Assembly: GCA_040902885.1 (NCBI GenBank) | Contig: JBBDWK010000074.1 | Span: 33,821-97,820 of the forward strand | Length of the DNA stretch: 64,000 bases | Direction of reading: 5' to 3' | Origin: JBBDWK01 sp040902885 | GTDB lineage: Bacteria > Acidobacteriota > Terriglobia > Bryobacterales > Bryobacteraceae | Position numbers and translations under genes: made by a program | Part shown: positions 36,492 to 44,511 of the stretch, piece by piece | Layout: each line of letters starts with the position of its first letter | Numbering within the stretch: position 1 is the first letter of the stretch | Notes under the pieces: generated by a model | The model's database searches: none | Told to the model about the DNA's origin: nothing | The model's input: the letters and a program-made list of their open reading frames with translations, nothing else

Positions 36492-39400
36492 GTGAGCCTT
36501 ATACTTCTCAACTGTTTGCGATATCGGAATCAACTATTCCTATTGGCCGCGGCTGCTCTGCTGCTGGCTGCACCCCCGGCCTCGCCTCAAACCACCACTG
36601 GCACCGTTTCCGGTTTGGTGACGGATCCGGGTGGGGCGTTCGTTGCTGAGGCAACCGTGAAGCTGACCAATACGAATACCGGAATTACCCAGACGACCGC
36701 TACCAACGATACCGGCAGCTATGTGTTTCCCCTAGTGCAGCCGGGCGCGTACCAGATCACGATCGAGATGCAGGGCTTCCAGAGTTTTGCCCGGACCTTC
36801 ACGCTGGCCGTTACGCAGCAGGCGCGCGTGGACGCACAACTCGCGGTCGGCCAGGTTGCCGAGAGCATTGATGTGGTTGCCGAGGCGGTGATACTGGAGA
36901 CGGACACTTCCAACTTGGGCCAGGTGATCACGAACCGGCAGGTGGTAGACCTTCCGCTGAACGGGCGGAACCCATTCGCGCTGGCCGCGCTGACACCCGG
37001 TGTCACGCCGCTAGCGAGCTTCGGCGCCGGCCTGGCGGCTGCCCGCGGCGCTGCCCAAGCCGCCGGAGTGAACAATTTCATGGCCAACGGCGGTATGACG
37101 GGATCCAACGAGATTCTGCTCGACGGCATTCCAATCACCGTCTGCTGCCAGGGGCAGCCGGCGTTGATCCCTACCATTGATACCACCGAAGAGTTCAAGG
37201 TACAGACCAACACGTCGCCCGCCGAGTTCGGCCGCACCTCGGGCGGCATTCTGAACATCGTCACCAAATCCGGCGTGAATGCGTTTCACGGTACGGCCTA
37301 TGAGTTCTTTCGCAACGAAAGGCTGGATGCGGCCAACTTCTTTGTTAACCGTGCGGGCACCAATCCGATTCCCGGCCGCCTGGACCGGCGCACGCCGCTC
37401 CGCTACAACCAATACGGCGCGGCTGGCGGCGGACCGGTGTTGATCCCAAAGGTGTACAACGGCAAAGACAAGACGTTCTTCTATGTGAACTATGAAGCGG
37501 TGAACTTGCGCCGGTCGCTGTTTCGGACCTTCAGCGTGCCGACGCTGCGCATGCGCACGGGCGACCTGAGCGAGGCGCCGTTCGACGTGTACGATCCCTC
37601 CAGCACTCGCGCGAATCCCGACTTGGCCGGCCGTTACCTGCGCACTCCGGTCCCGAACAAGACTATCCCGGCAAACCGCCTGTCGCCGGTCGCGTTGAAC
37701 ATTCTCAATCTCTATCCCGCGCCACAACGTCCGGGTGTAGTGAATAACCTGGATTCGGTGGCCAGTTCGCGCGACGACGATAAGCAGTTCAGCTTCCGAC
37801 TGGACCACAACTTCTCCGAGCGCAACCGCCTCTTTGGCCGCTACAGCCGCCTTAGCAACGATCACTTCGAGCCTAATTACTGGAACAGCGTCTCAAGCCC
37901 CGCCGGGTTTAACCAGTTCATCAGTGCTCACACGCTGGTGCTGGATCAGATCATGACTGTCCGCCCGACAATGGTGCTCAATTTTCGTTATGGTTTCGCC
38001 CGGCAGAGGAACTTCCGCGATCCGTATTCGCTGGGGACGGACCTTGGCGCACTCGGCTTCTCGCAACTCTATACCTCGCAAGTGCAGGAGCGATTCCTGC
38101 CCGCCATCACCATCAACGGCTTTGACGGCAACAGTGAGACCGGAAACCAGCGCTTCACTCGCTACAGCCACAATGTGGCAGCCACGGTGTCGCTCATCAA
38201 GTCCCGCCACAGCATGAAGTTCGGCTGGGACGGCCGGGTGTTCCTGGACCACAACTCCAGCCTCGGCAACCCCGGCGGCAACTTCTCGTTCGGAACTACG
38301 TTCACCTCCGGGCCCGATCCGGTGGCCGGTGTTCCCGGAGGCCAGGCTCCCTACCTTGGATTTGCCTCGTTTTTGCTGGGCCTGCCGACGGGCGGTCTGC
38401 TCACGTATTCGGACGCTACCTCGCAGCAGGGCTTCTATCACGCTCTGTACTTTCAGGACGACTGGAAAGTGACTTCGAAGCTGACCCTGAACCTGGGCCT
38501 GCGCTGGGAGATGGAGACCGGACCCACCGAACGCTTTAACCGCATTGCCACCGTTGACCCCAACGTCACGTCGCCCCTTGCGCAGCAGACGGGTCTGCCT
38601 CTTAGGGGCGGGCTGGTGTTCCGCGGCGTGGATGGAGCGCCGCGCAGCCGCTACAAGACGGATGCCAACAACTTCGGGCCGCGCGTGGGCCTGGCGTACT
38701 CCATCAACCAAAAGACGGTATTTCGCGGAGGCGTGGGTCTCTTCTACTCGCCGGGGCTGGTACGCCTGTTCAATGGCGGCAATCCGGGCTTCACCGTCCC
38801 CACGCCGTTTGTGGCAACCATCGATGGCGTCACTCCCGTAGGCAGCCTCACCAACCCGTTCCCGACGGGTCTGCAACCGCTGGCCGGCTCGTCCCAAGGC
38901 CTGCTGACGCTGGTGGGCACAGGGGTGAACTCGCTGTATCACGATACCCCGCTGCCCTACAGCGTCCAATGGAACTTCGGCATCCAGCGGGAATTGCCCG
39001 GCGCGGTTTCGGTGAACGCCTCCTATGCGGGCAACCGCGGCATCAAGCTGCCGGTGAATGCCGGATTGAACGCTGTCAACCCGTTGCTCTTCGGCCAGCC
39101 GGGCGACCTTGTGCGTGTGGCCGAATTGAACGCCCTGGTCGCGAACCCGTTCTTCGGCATCATCGACTCCGGGCCGCTGGCGTCGCGCCAGGTGCAGCAT
39201 AACCAACTGCTGCGGGCTTATCCCCACTTCACCGGCTTCGGCACGAACTTTGTCGGCGTGGGGAACTCCACGTACCACGCGTTGCAGTTCAGCGTGCAGA
39301 AGCGCATGACCAGAGGCCTGCTGGGCACGCTGAGCTACACGTTCTCCAAGAACCTTGGCGACGTCAACATGCTCACCACCTCCTTTTTCGACGCCGGCCA

Positions 39401-40028
39401 AAACCCCGGCTACCAGAACGAGTTCAACCGCGCCATGGATCGCAGCGTTCTGGGCTCGGACCTTCCACACCGGCTCGTGATGTCGGGCGTGTACGACCTG
39501 CCATTCGGAAGAGGACGCAAATTCGGCAACGGGCTCGCGGGCTGGACCAACCAGATTGTTGGCGGCTGGCAGGTGAACGGCATCTATACCTATCAGTCCG
39601 GCCAGCCGCTGAATTTTGGTGTGTCCGGTGCGCCGGCTTATGCCGGCACCCGCGCGAGCTTCACCGGTACGGCGCAGCCGCAGACCGCCGGACCCATTAC
39701 GGATCGCCTGGGCGGCGCTTCCGGCGGTTCCGGCTACCTGAATTCCGCCGCATTTCGAGTCCCGCTGTCCTTCCAGTTCGGCGATACGCCGCGTCTCGAT
39801 TCGCGCAACCGCGGTCCGCGCTCCGTGAACCTGGACTTCTCGGTGGTGAAGAATTTTCCCATTAAGGAGACGATGCGCCTGCAGTTCCGCGGTGAGGCGT
39901 TCAATTTGACCAATACGCCGGTATTCGGCCTGCCGAACACAACGGTGGGCAATCCCGGTTTCGGAGTGATCGGCAGCCAGTCGAACCAGCCGAGGAATTT
40001 GCAGCTTGCTCTCAAGTTGATCTGGTAG
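36492..40028 (+). CDS. TonB-dependent receptor-like outer-membrane protein with N-terminal carboxypeptidase-regulatory domain (3)
   Basis: 1178 aa. I start it at GTG 36492, with AAGGA 10-14 bases before and a signal peptide right after (NQLFLLAAAALLLAAPPASPQ). The frame is open back to 35118, but that part is antisense to the esterase gene. Carboxypeptidase-regulatory fold (GTVSGLVTDPGGAFVAEATV), plug (VVDLPLNGRNPFAL, NIVTKSGVNAFHGTAYEF), barrel, C-terminal LQLALKLIW ending in Trp. First gene of a same-strand group with DUF1549, DUF1501 and tri-RidA genes. Confidence 0.87.
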   Translation: MSLILLNCLRYRNQLFLLAAAALLLAAPPASPQTTTGTVSGLVTDPGGAFVAEATVKLTNTNTGITQTTATNDTGSYVFPLVQPGAYQITIEMQGFQSFARTFTLAVTQQARVDAQLAVGQVAESIDVVAEAVILETDTSNLGQVITNRQVVDLPLNGRNPFALAALTPGVTPLASFGAGLAAARGAAQAAGVNNFMANGGMTGSNEILLDGIPITVCCQGQPALIPTIDTTEEFKVQTNTSPAEFGRTSGGILNIVTKSGVNAFHGTAYEFFRNERLDAANFFVNRAGTNPIPGRLDRRTPLRYNQYGAAGGGPVLIPKVYNGKDKTFFYVNYEAVNLRRSLFRTFSVPTLRMRTGDLSEAPFDVYDPSSTRANPDLAGRYLRTPVPNKTIPANRLSPVALNILNLYPAPQRPGVVNNLDSVASSRDDDKQFSFRLDHNFSERNRLFGRYSRLSNDHFEPNYWNSVSSPAGFNQFISAHTLVLDQIMTVRPTMVLNFRYGFARQRNFRDPYSLGTDLGALGFSQLYTSQVQERFLPAITINGFDGNSETGNQRFTRYSHNVAATVSLIKSRHSMKFGWDGRVFLDHNSSLGNPGGNFSFGTTFTSGPDPVAGVPGGQAPYLGFASFLLGLPTGGLLTYSDATSQQGFYHALYFQDDWKVTSKLTLNLGLRWEMETGPTERFNRIATVDPNVTSPLAQQTGLPLRGGLVFRGVDGAPRSRYKTDANNFGPRVGLAYSINQKTVFRGGVGLFYSPGLVRLFNGGNPGFTVPTPFVATIDGVTPVGSLTNPFPTGLQPLAGSSQGLLTLVGTGVNSLYHDTPLPYSVQWNFGIQRELPGAVSVNASYAGNRGIKLPVNAGLNAVNPLLFGQPGDLVRVAELNALVANPFFGIIDSGPLASRQVQHNQLLRAYPHFTGFGTNFVGVGNSTYHALQFSVQKRMTRGLLGTLSYTFSKNLGDVNMLTTSFFDAGQNPGYQNEFNRAMDRSVLGSDLPHRLVMSGVYDLPFGRGRKFGNGLAGWTNQIVGGWQVNGIYTYQSGQPLNFGVSGAPAYAGTRASFTGTAQPQTAGPITDRLGGASGGSGYLNSAAFRVPLSFQFGDTPRLDSRNRGPRSVNLDFSVVKNFPIKETMRLQFRGEAFNLTNTPVFGLPNTTVGNPGFGVIGSQSNQPRNLQLALKLIW

Positions 40029-40044
40029 CGATGTGAGGATAAAA

Positions 40045-41784
40045 GTGACGGCAAGAGCAGGTGCGGCGATTTTGCTCGCCGGCGCGCTAACGCTTGCGGC
40101 TCCCGGCGAGAGCGGCCGCGTCAACCGGAAGAACCTCATCGACGAGCACATATTCGAAAAGATGGAGAAGGACGGCGTTCCACACGCGCCGCTCTCCTCC
40201 GACACCGAATTCCTGCGCCGCGTAACCCTCGATCTGACGGGCAGGCTTCCCAGCCCCGAAACCATCCGCAAGTTCGCAGCCGATAGCGATCCCGGCAAGC
40301 GCGACAAATATATCGACACCCTGTTCCCTCTGCTCCCTACGATGGGGGTTGGACGGCGGCCTACGAGAGTGGGGCCGTTCTTAGACCGATGGACCACCTT
40401 CTTCGGCGACATGTTCCGCAACAACGAACAGTTGCGCGAAGGGATCAACAGCTTTCACGACTACATCTACAAGGTGCTGGAGCTGAATGTTCCCTATGAC
40501 GAGTTCGTGCGTGAGATGATCACCGCCAGCGCCGTCTCAACCTGGACTACCGGCCCGGCAAACTTCGTCGCACGGCATCGCGTGATGGCCGGAGACGGAT
40601 ATTCGGAGATGAACCACGAGGACACGGCCGACGAACTGGCGATCTGGACCACCCGGCTCTTCCTCGGAGTGGACATCGAGTGCATCTCCTGCCATGACGG
40701 CAGGGGGCACCTCGAAAAGGTCAATCTCTGGCTTGCCCGGAAGAAGCGAGCGGATGTCTGGCGGCAAGCCGCGTTCTTCGGGAAAACATTTGTCGCCCCG
40801 GTTTACGGCCGGATTCCGGAATTCCGTGTGAACGACAGCGAGAAGGGCTACGATCTTGCGACAAAAAGCGTCACGCGTCTCCCCCGCTACAAGGCGAATA
40901 TCCATCCGGCGTTCCTTCTTACGGATGAGAAATACCAACCGGCGGCGGGCGAGTCCGAGCGGGAAGCTTATGCGCGCTTGCTCGCGGCGCACCCGCAGTT
41001 TGCGCGCGCCACTGTGAATCTGTTCTGGGCGGAGCTGATGGGACGAGGAATTGTCGATCCGCCGTTCGGCTTCGACCTTGACCGGCAGGATCCGGCCAAT
41101 CCTCCCCCCGCGCCCTGGACCATTCAGCCCACGCACCCCGAGCTTCTGAATGCGCTGGCGGAAGACTTTCGCAAACACAGGTACGACCTGCGCCGCCTGA
41201 TGAAATTGATTGTCACCTCCAGCGCCTACCAGCTCTCCTCCTACTATCCGGGCGAGTGGAAGGCAGGGTATGAGAACTACTTCGCGCGGCACAACGCAAG
41301 GAGGCTCTCCGCCGAGGAGTTCTGGGACGCGCTTTCCGACGCAACCGGCATCCACGAGGAGTTCAAGGTGAAGGACCTGGATCGCAAATTTAAACATGTG
41401 ATGGAGGCGCACTTCAACCAGGACTTCGCCGCCAGCCACAAGGACGTCTGGAACCTTTTGCAGGAGTGGGGCCAGACCGACCGCGAGGACCCGCCGACCG
41501 ACCGCAGCAGCATGGTGCAGGCGGCGAGCCTGCTCAACCACGAACTGGTGCTTAACAAGGTGAAGATCCAGAAGGGTGGCCGTCTGGAGAAGCTCCTGCG
41601 GCTCGAACCGCCGAAAACGAATGAGGAGATTGTGGAAGAGCTGTTCCTCGCAACCATTAGCCGGCTGCCGGCCAAAGAAGAACGGTCGCAGTCGGTCCAC
41701 CTTCTGCAACAGCATCGCGATCAGGGCGCCGAAGACCTGCTGTGGGCGCTCGTGAACCGGCTGGACTTCGTGTTCTGTCAATAA
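40045..41784 (+). CDS. DUF1549/DUF1553 protein with c-type heme motif
   Basis: 579 aa from GTG 40045 (GAGG 6 bases upstream); GTG 40033 is possible but has no ribosome-binding site. Signal-like N-terminus (AAILLAGALTLAAPGE). DUF1549 at about residues 30-230 (FLRRVTLDLTGRLPSPE) contains ECISCHDGRG, a CxxCH heme-attachment site. DUF1553 follows (about residues 320-570; HPQFARATVNLFWAELMGRG, NARRLSAEEFWDALSDATG). Such proteins pair with DUF1501 proteins and are thought to act outside the cytoplasm in polymer breakdown or redox chemistry. Reaction unknown. Confidence 0.88.
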   Translation: MTARAGAAILLAGALTLAAPGESGRVNRKNLIDEHIFEKMEKDGVPHAPLSSDTEFLRRVTLDLTGRLPSPETIRKFAADSDPGKRDKYIDTLFPLLPTMGVGRRPTRVGPFLDRWTTFFGDMFRNNEQLREGINSFHDYIYKVLELNVPYDEFVREMITASAVSTWTTGPANFVARHRVMAGDGYSEMNHEDTADELAIWTTRLFLGVDIECISCHDGRGHLEKVNLWLARKKRADVWRQAAFFGKTFVAPVYGRIPEFRVNDSEKGYDLATKSVTRLPRYKANIHPAFLLTDEKYQPAAGESEREAYARLLAAHPQFARATVNLFWAELMGRGIVDPPFGFDLDRQDPANPPPAPWTIQPTHPELLNALAEDFRKHRYDLRRLMKLIVTSSAYQLSSYYPGEWKAGYENYFARHNARRLSAEEFWDALSDATGIHEEFKVKDLDRKFKHVMEAHFNQDFAASHKDVWNLLQEWGQTDREDPPTDRSSMVQAASLLNHELVLNKVKIQKGGRLEKLLRLEPPKTNEEIVEELFLATISRLPAKEERSQSVHLLQQHRDQGAEDLLWALVNRLDFVFCQ

Positions 41785-41806
41785 GAGAGATGTTATCTTA
41801 CGGTCA

Positions 41807-41872
41807 GCAACCGCTCCCTCACGGTCGCGGCTCGGAAGCGCTTTCGGAGCCGCGACCATAGGGAGCGGTTGC
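41807..41872. repeat. Extragenic palindrome, copy 2
   Basis: Arms 41807-41833 and 41847-41872 pair over about 26 bases with a short internal mismatch/bulge; the 13-base loop contains the self-complementary AAGCGCTT. Same core as the repeat at 13902-13970 (CAACCGCTCCC..ACGGTCGCGGCTC). It sits inside an operon-like gene pair, which argues for an inserted repeat rather than a terminator. Confidence 0.85.
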
Positions 41873-41888
41873 CGATTAGGACAACGTT

Positions 41889-43319
41889 ATGCAAGAGATT
41901 GGATCGGATCTGCCGCTGCTTACCCGGCGGGACTTCTGGCGCGTGGGCGCAGTCAGTATCACGGGCGGTACGCTGCTGCCAATGGCCGGCCGGCTGAACG
42001 CAGCGGCCACGTCGCGTGTGGAGCCGCGCGGCGGCGCTGAATGCATCGTCTTTCTCAACCTGGTCGGGGGTCCGTCCCAGATGGACACCTTCGACGTCAA
42101 GGAGTACAAGTTCACCCCGCAGGACCTGGATATCCAGACGCTGAAGCTCGGGTATCGCTGGCCGTTCGGCCTGTTACCCAAGACTGCCGGCGTGCTGGAA
42201 GACGTCGTTGTGGCCCGTTCGATGGCCGCCTGGGAGACGCTGCATAACCTCGCGCAGTATTACCTGCAGGTGGGCCATCCGTTTACGGCTGCACGCGCCA
42301 AAGAGCTTCCCTCCATGGGGTCCGTGATCGCATACGAGACACTGGACAAGACGAAGGAGAGCGACTTCCTTCCACCCTACATCTCCATGAACTTTCCCGC
42401 GGGGGCAGTCAACGGCACTCTGATTCGCGAAGGATTCCTGGACAGCGGGACGGCTCCGCTGACTATGGACATGCGCAAGGGAGGCAGCATGCCCTTCCTG
42501 CTGAACGAGGATTATCGCCCTCGCTTCCATCGCCGCTTGGACTTCCTGCGCTCATTCGATTCTTCGCGCCAGTTAACCGGTACCGGGGTCTCTAAGCTGT
42601 TTCACGAGTGGGATGCCTTCAGCAGAGGCGCGGAAAAGATGATCCGGTCCCCCCAAATGAGCACCATTCTGAAGCTCAACGACGACGACCGGAAGCGCTA
42701 CGGCAGCACGCCGTTCGGCGACGGGTGCCAGATCGCCCGTAACATGCTGGCAGCGGGCGCCGGGGCCCGCTACATTCTGGTGAACCAGGGCGGATGGGAT
42801 CATCACGGCGACATTTACGGAAAATCGGATGGAGCGCGCATGGAAGATCCGAGAATGCGTGGTGGCCTTTACACCAATTGCGCGGAATTCGACCCGGCTT
42901 TTGCGGCGTTGATTGAAGACCTGAAGACATTGAAGGCGAAGGACGGCTCGCCGCTGCTCGACAAGACACTGGTCGTAGCCACGGGCGAGTTCGGCCGAAC
43001 GCCGGGGAATCTCACCGATATCAAAGGCCGCGACCACTGGCCGGATGTACGCGCGGGACTTTTCGCCGGGGCGGGCGTGAAAGGTGGCCGGGTTATCGGA
43101 GCCACTGACGAACAGGGCGGCAAGATTACCAGATTCGAGTGGCACAAGAACCGCCCCATCTATCCGGAGGACGTTACCGCAACCATCTATTCCGTGCTGG
43201 GCATCGATTGGACGAAGCGCATCGAGAAGACGCCCTCGGGGCGCGCCTTCGAGTATGTTGAGCCCATGTCCGGCACCACGCACATCGGCAGCACCGAGAT
43301 TAAGGAACTGTTTGGGTGA
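41889..43319 (+). CDS. DUF1501 family protein, Tat leader
   Basis: 476 aa. AGGA 7 bases before ATG. Tat-type leader LLTRRDFWRVGAVSITGG; alkaline-phosphatase-superfamily-like DUF1501 body with GAECIVFLNLVGGPSQMDTFD near residue 50 and NQGGWDHHGD near residue 302, and VATGEFGRTPG near residue 360. Always found with DUF1549/DUF1553 proteins, as here. Enzymatic activity not established. Confidence 0.9.
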   Translation: MQEIGSDLPLLTRRDFWRVGAVSITGGTLLPMAGRLNAAATSRVEPRGGAECIVFLNLVGGPSQMDTFDVKEYKFTPQDLDIQTLKLGYRWPFGLLPKTAGVLEDVVVARSMAAWETLHNLAQYYLQVGHPFTAARAKELPSMGSVIAYETLDKTKESDFLPPYISMNFPAGAVNGTLIREGFLDSGTAPLTMDMRKGGSMPFLLNEDYRPRFHRRLDFLRSFDSSRQLTGTGVSKLFHEWDAFSRGAEKMIRSPQMSTILKLNDDDRKRYGSTPFGDGCQIARNMLAAGAGARYILVNQGGWDHHGDIYGKSDGARMEDPRMRGGLYTNCAEFDPAFAALIEDLKTLKAKDGSPLLDKTLVVATGEFGRTPGNLTDIKGRDHWPDVRAGLFAGAGVKGGRVIGATDEQGGKITRFEWHKNRPIYPEDVTATIYSVLGIDWTKRIEKTPSGRAFEYVEPMSGTTHIGSTEIKELFG

Positions 43320-44506
43320 TGAAACGCAAGGAGGCGATGGCGCTGCTCGCTTTCGGGGCAGTCAGGCTATTTGCCGGGAAGAAGGTCATTGTTCCAGGGG
43401 GAGCAGCCCGCGGCGCTTTGCCACTCAGCCCTGCCATTGAAGCAGGCGATTTCGTGTATGTGTCGGGGATGGTGGGCCGGGATTCACGCGGGCAGTTTGC
43501 GCGCGGCGATGTGAAGGCGCAGACCCGCCGCACGCTGGAGAATGTCGGCGCCGCACTGGAGGCTGCCGGCTTGAATTTCGCTCACATCGTCAGCACGAAC
43601 CTCTACCTGTCCGATATTCGCCATCTCCCGGCGGCAGACGGCGCCTACCGCGAGTTCTTCCGCGACGGCTTTCCCGCGCGTACAACCCTCGAAGCAGTGC
43701 TGATGAATCCGGACGCGATGGTGGAGGTCAGCGCGATCGCCATACGCGATGCCGGCCGGAAGCGGCTTATCCATCCAGCGGGGTGGCCCGCCCCGCGATC
43801 GTGCGCAAGCTATGCGATGGAAGCCGGGGATACTCTCTTCCTCTCGGCTCTCCAGCCCGTCGATGCAAGATCCAGCAAGCTGGCGGGCGATTCCATCCAC
43901 TTACAAACCGAGCAGGTAATGAGGAACCAGGAAGCGCTGCTCGAGACCGCCGGCATGGGCTTTGCCGATTTAGTCAGCTCACGAATCTACCTGGCGGAGC
44001 CGTCGGACTACAACGGTTTGAACGAGGCCTACCGAAAATTTGTCATTGCCGTGCCACCGGTGCGCGCCACGGTGCATGCCTATCCGGTAGAGTCCGGTCA
44101 CCTGCTGCAGATCCAATCGGTGGCTGTCCGGGGTTCGGGAAAAGCGCGCCCATCGGGCGATGGCTACACTTCGCCCATACATAGCTACTCGGTCGCAGCC
44201 GGCAACCGCATTTACATCACGGGCATGACCGGACGTGGCGCGGACGGGCAGTTTGCGAAAGGCAATATCCGGGCTCAAACTCGCCAGGCACTCGCAACCA
44301 TTGACGAGCAGCTTGCGCGCCAGGGCGCAACGTTCGCGGACGTGGTGGATTCGACGGTCTGGCTGAAGGATGCGCGTGATTTCGCAGGCATGAACGAGGT
44401 GTATGCGGAGATCGTCCAGCCCAATCCGCCCGCCCGCTCAACCGTGCGAATTCCGCCGAGTGCTCCGGAAGCACTGGTCGAGATTATGATGCTCGCCGTT
44501 CGCTGA
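43319..44506 (+). CDS. Single-chain triple RidA-domain protein
   Basis: 395 aa from ATG 43319, overlapping the previous stop by 1 base (GTG 43316 adds one residue). Three RidA (YjgF) domains follow each other: about residues 30-144, 155-271 and 283-395. Ordinary RidA is one such domain that forms a trimer with active sites between subunits, so this chain looks like a covalently linked trimer. Substrate-binding Arg is kept in all three (R121, R249, R373). The Glu of the IEIE motif is Glu136 and Glu388 in domains 1 and 3 but Gln264 in domain 2, so the three sites are not equal. The N-terminus (KRKEAMALLAFGAVRLFA) may be a weak signal peptide. Role: imine/enamine hydrolysis, or a divergent function linked to its DUF1501 neighbours. 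Confidence 0.85.
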   Translation: MKRKEAMALLAFGAVRLFAGKKVIVPGGAARGALPLSPAIEAGDFVYVSGMVGRDSRGQFARGDVKAQTRRTLENVGAALEAAGLNFAHIVSTNLYLSDIRHLPAADGAYREFFRDGFPARTTLEAVLMNPDAMVEVSAIAIRDAGRKRLIHPAGWPAPRSCASYAMEAGDTLFLSALQPVDARSSKLAGDSIHLQTEQVMRNQEALLETAGMGFADLVSSRIYLAEPSDYNGLNEAYRKFVIAVPPVRATVHAYPVESGHLLQIQSVAVRGSGKARPSGDGYTSPIHSYSVAAGNRIYITGMTGRGADGQFAKGNIRAQTRQALATIDEQLARQGATFADVVDSTVWLKDARDFAGMNEVYAEIVQPNPPARSTVRIPPSAPEALVEIMMLAVR

Positions 44507-44511
44507 AGACG

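Noticed and set aside
37893..40448. 851-codon open frame on the minus strand
   Set aside because: Shadow of the third TonB receptor in GC-rich DNA; translation is low-complexity Arg/Ala/Gly-rich with no recognisable domain.
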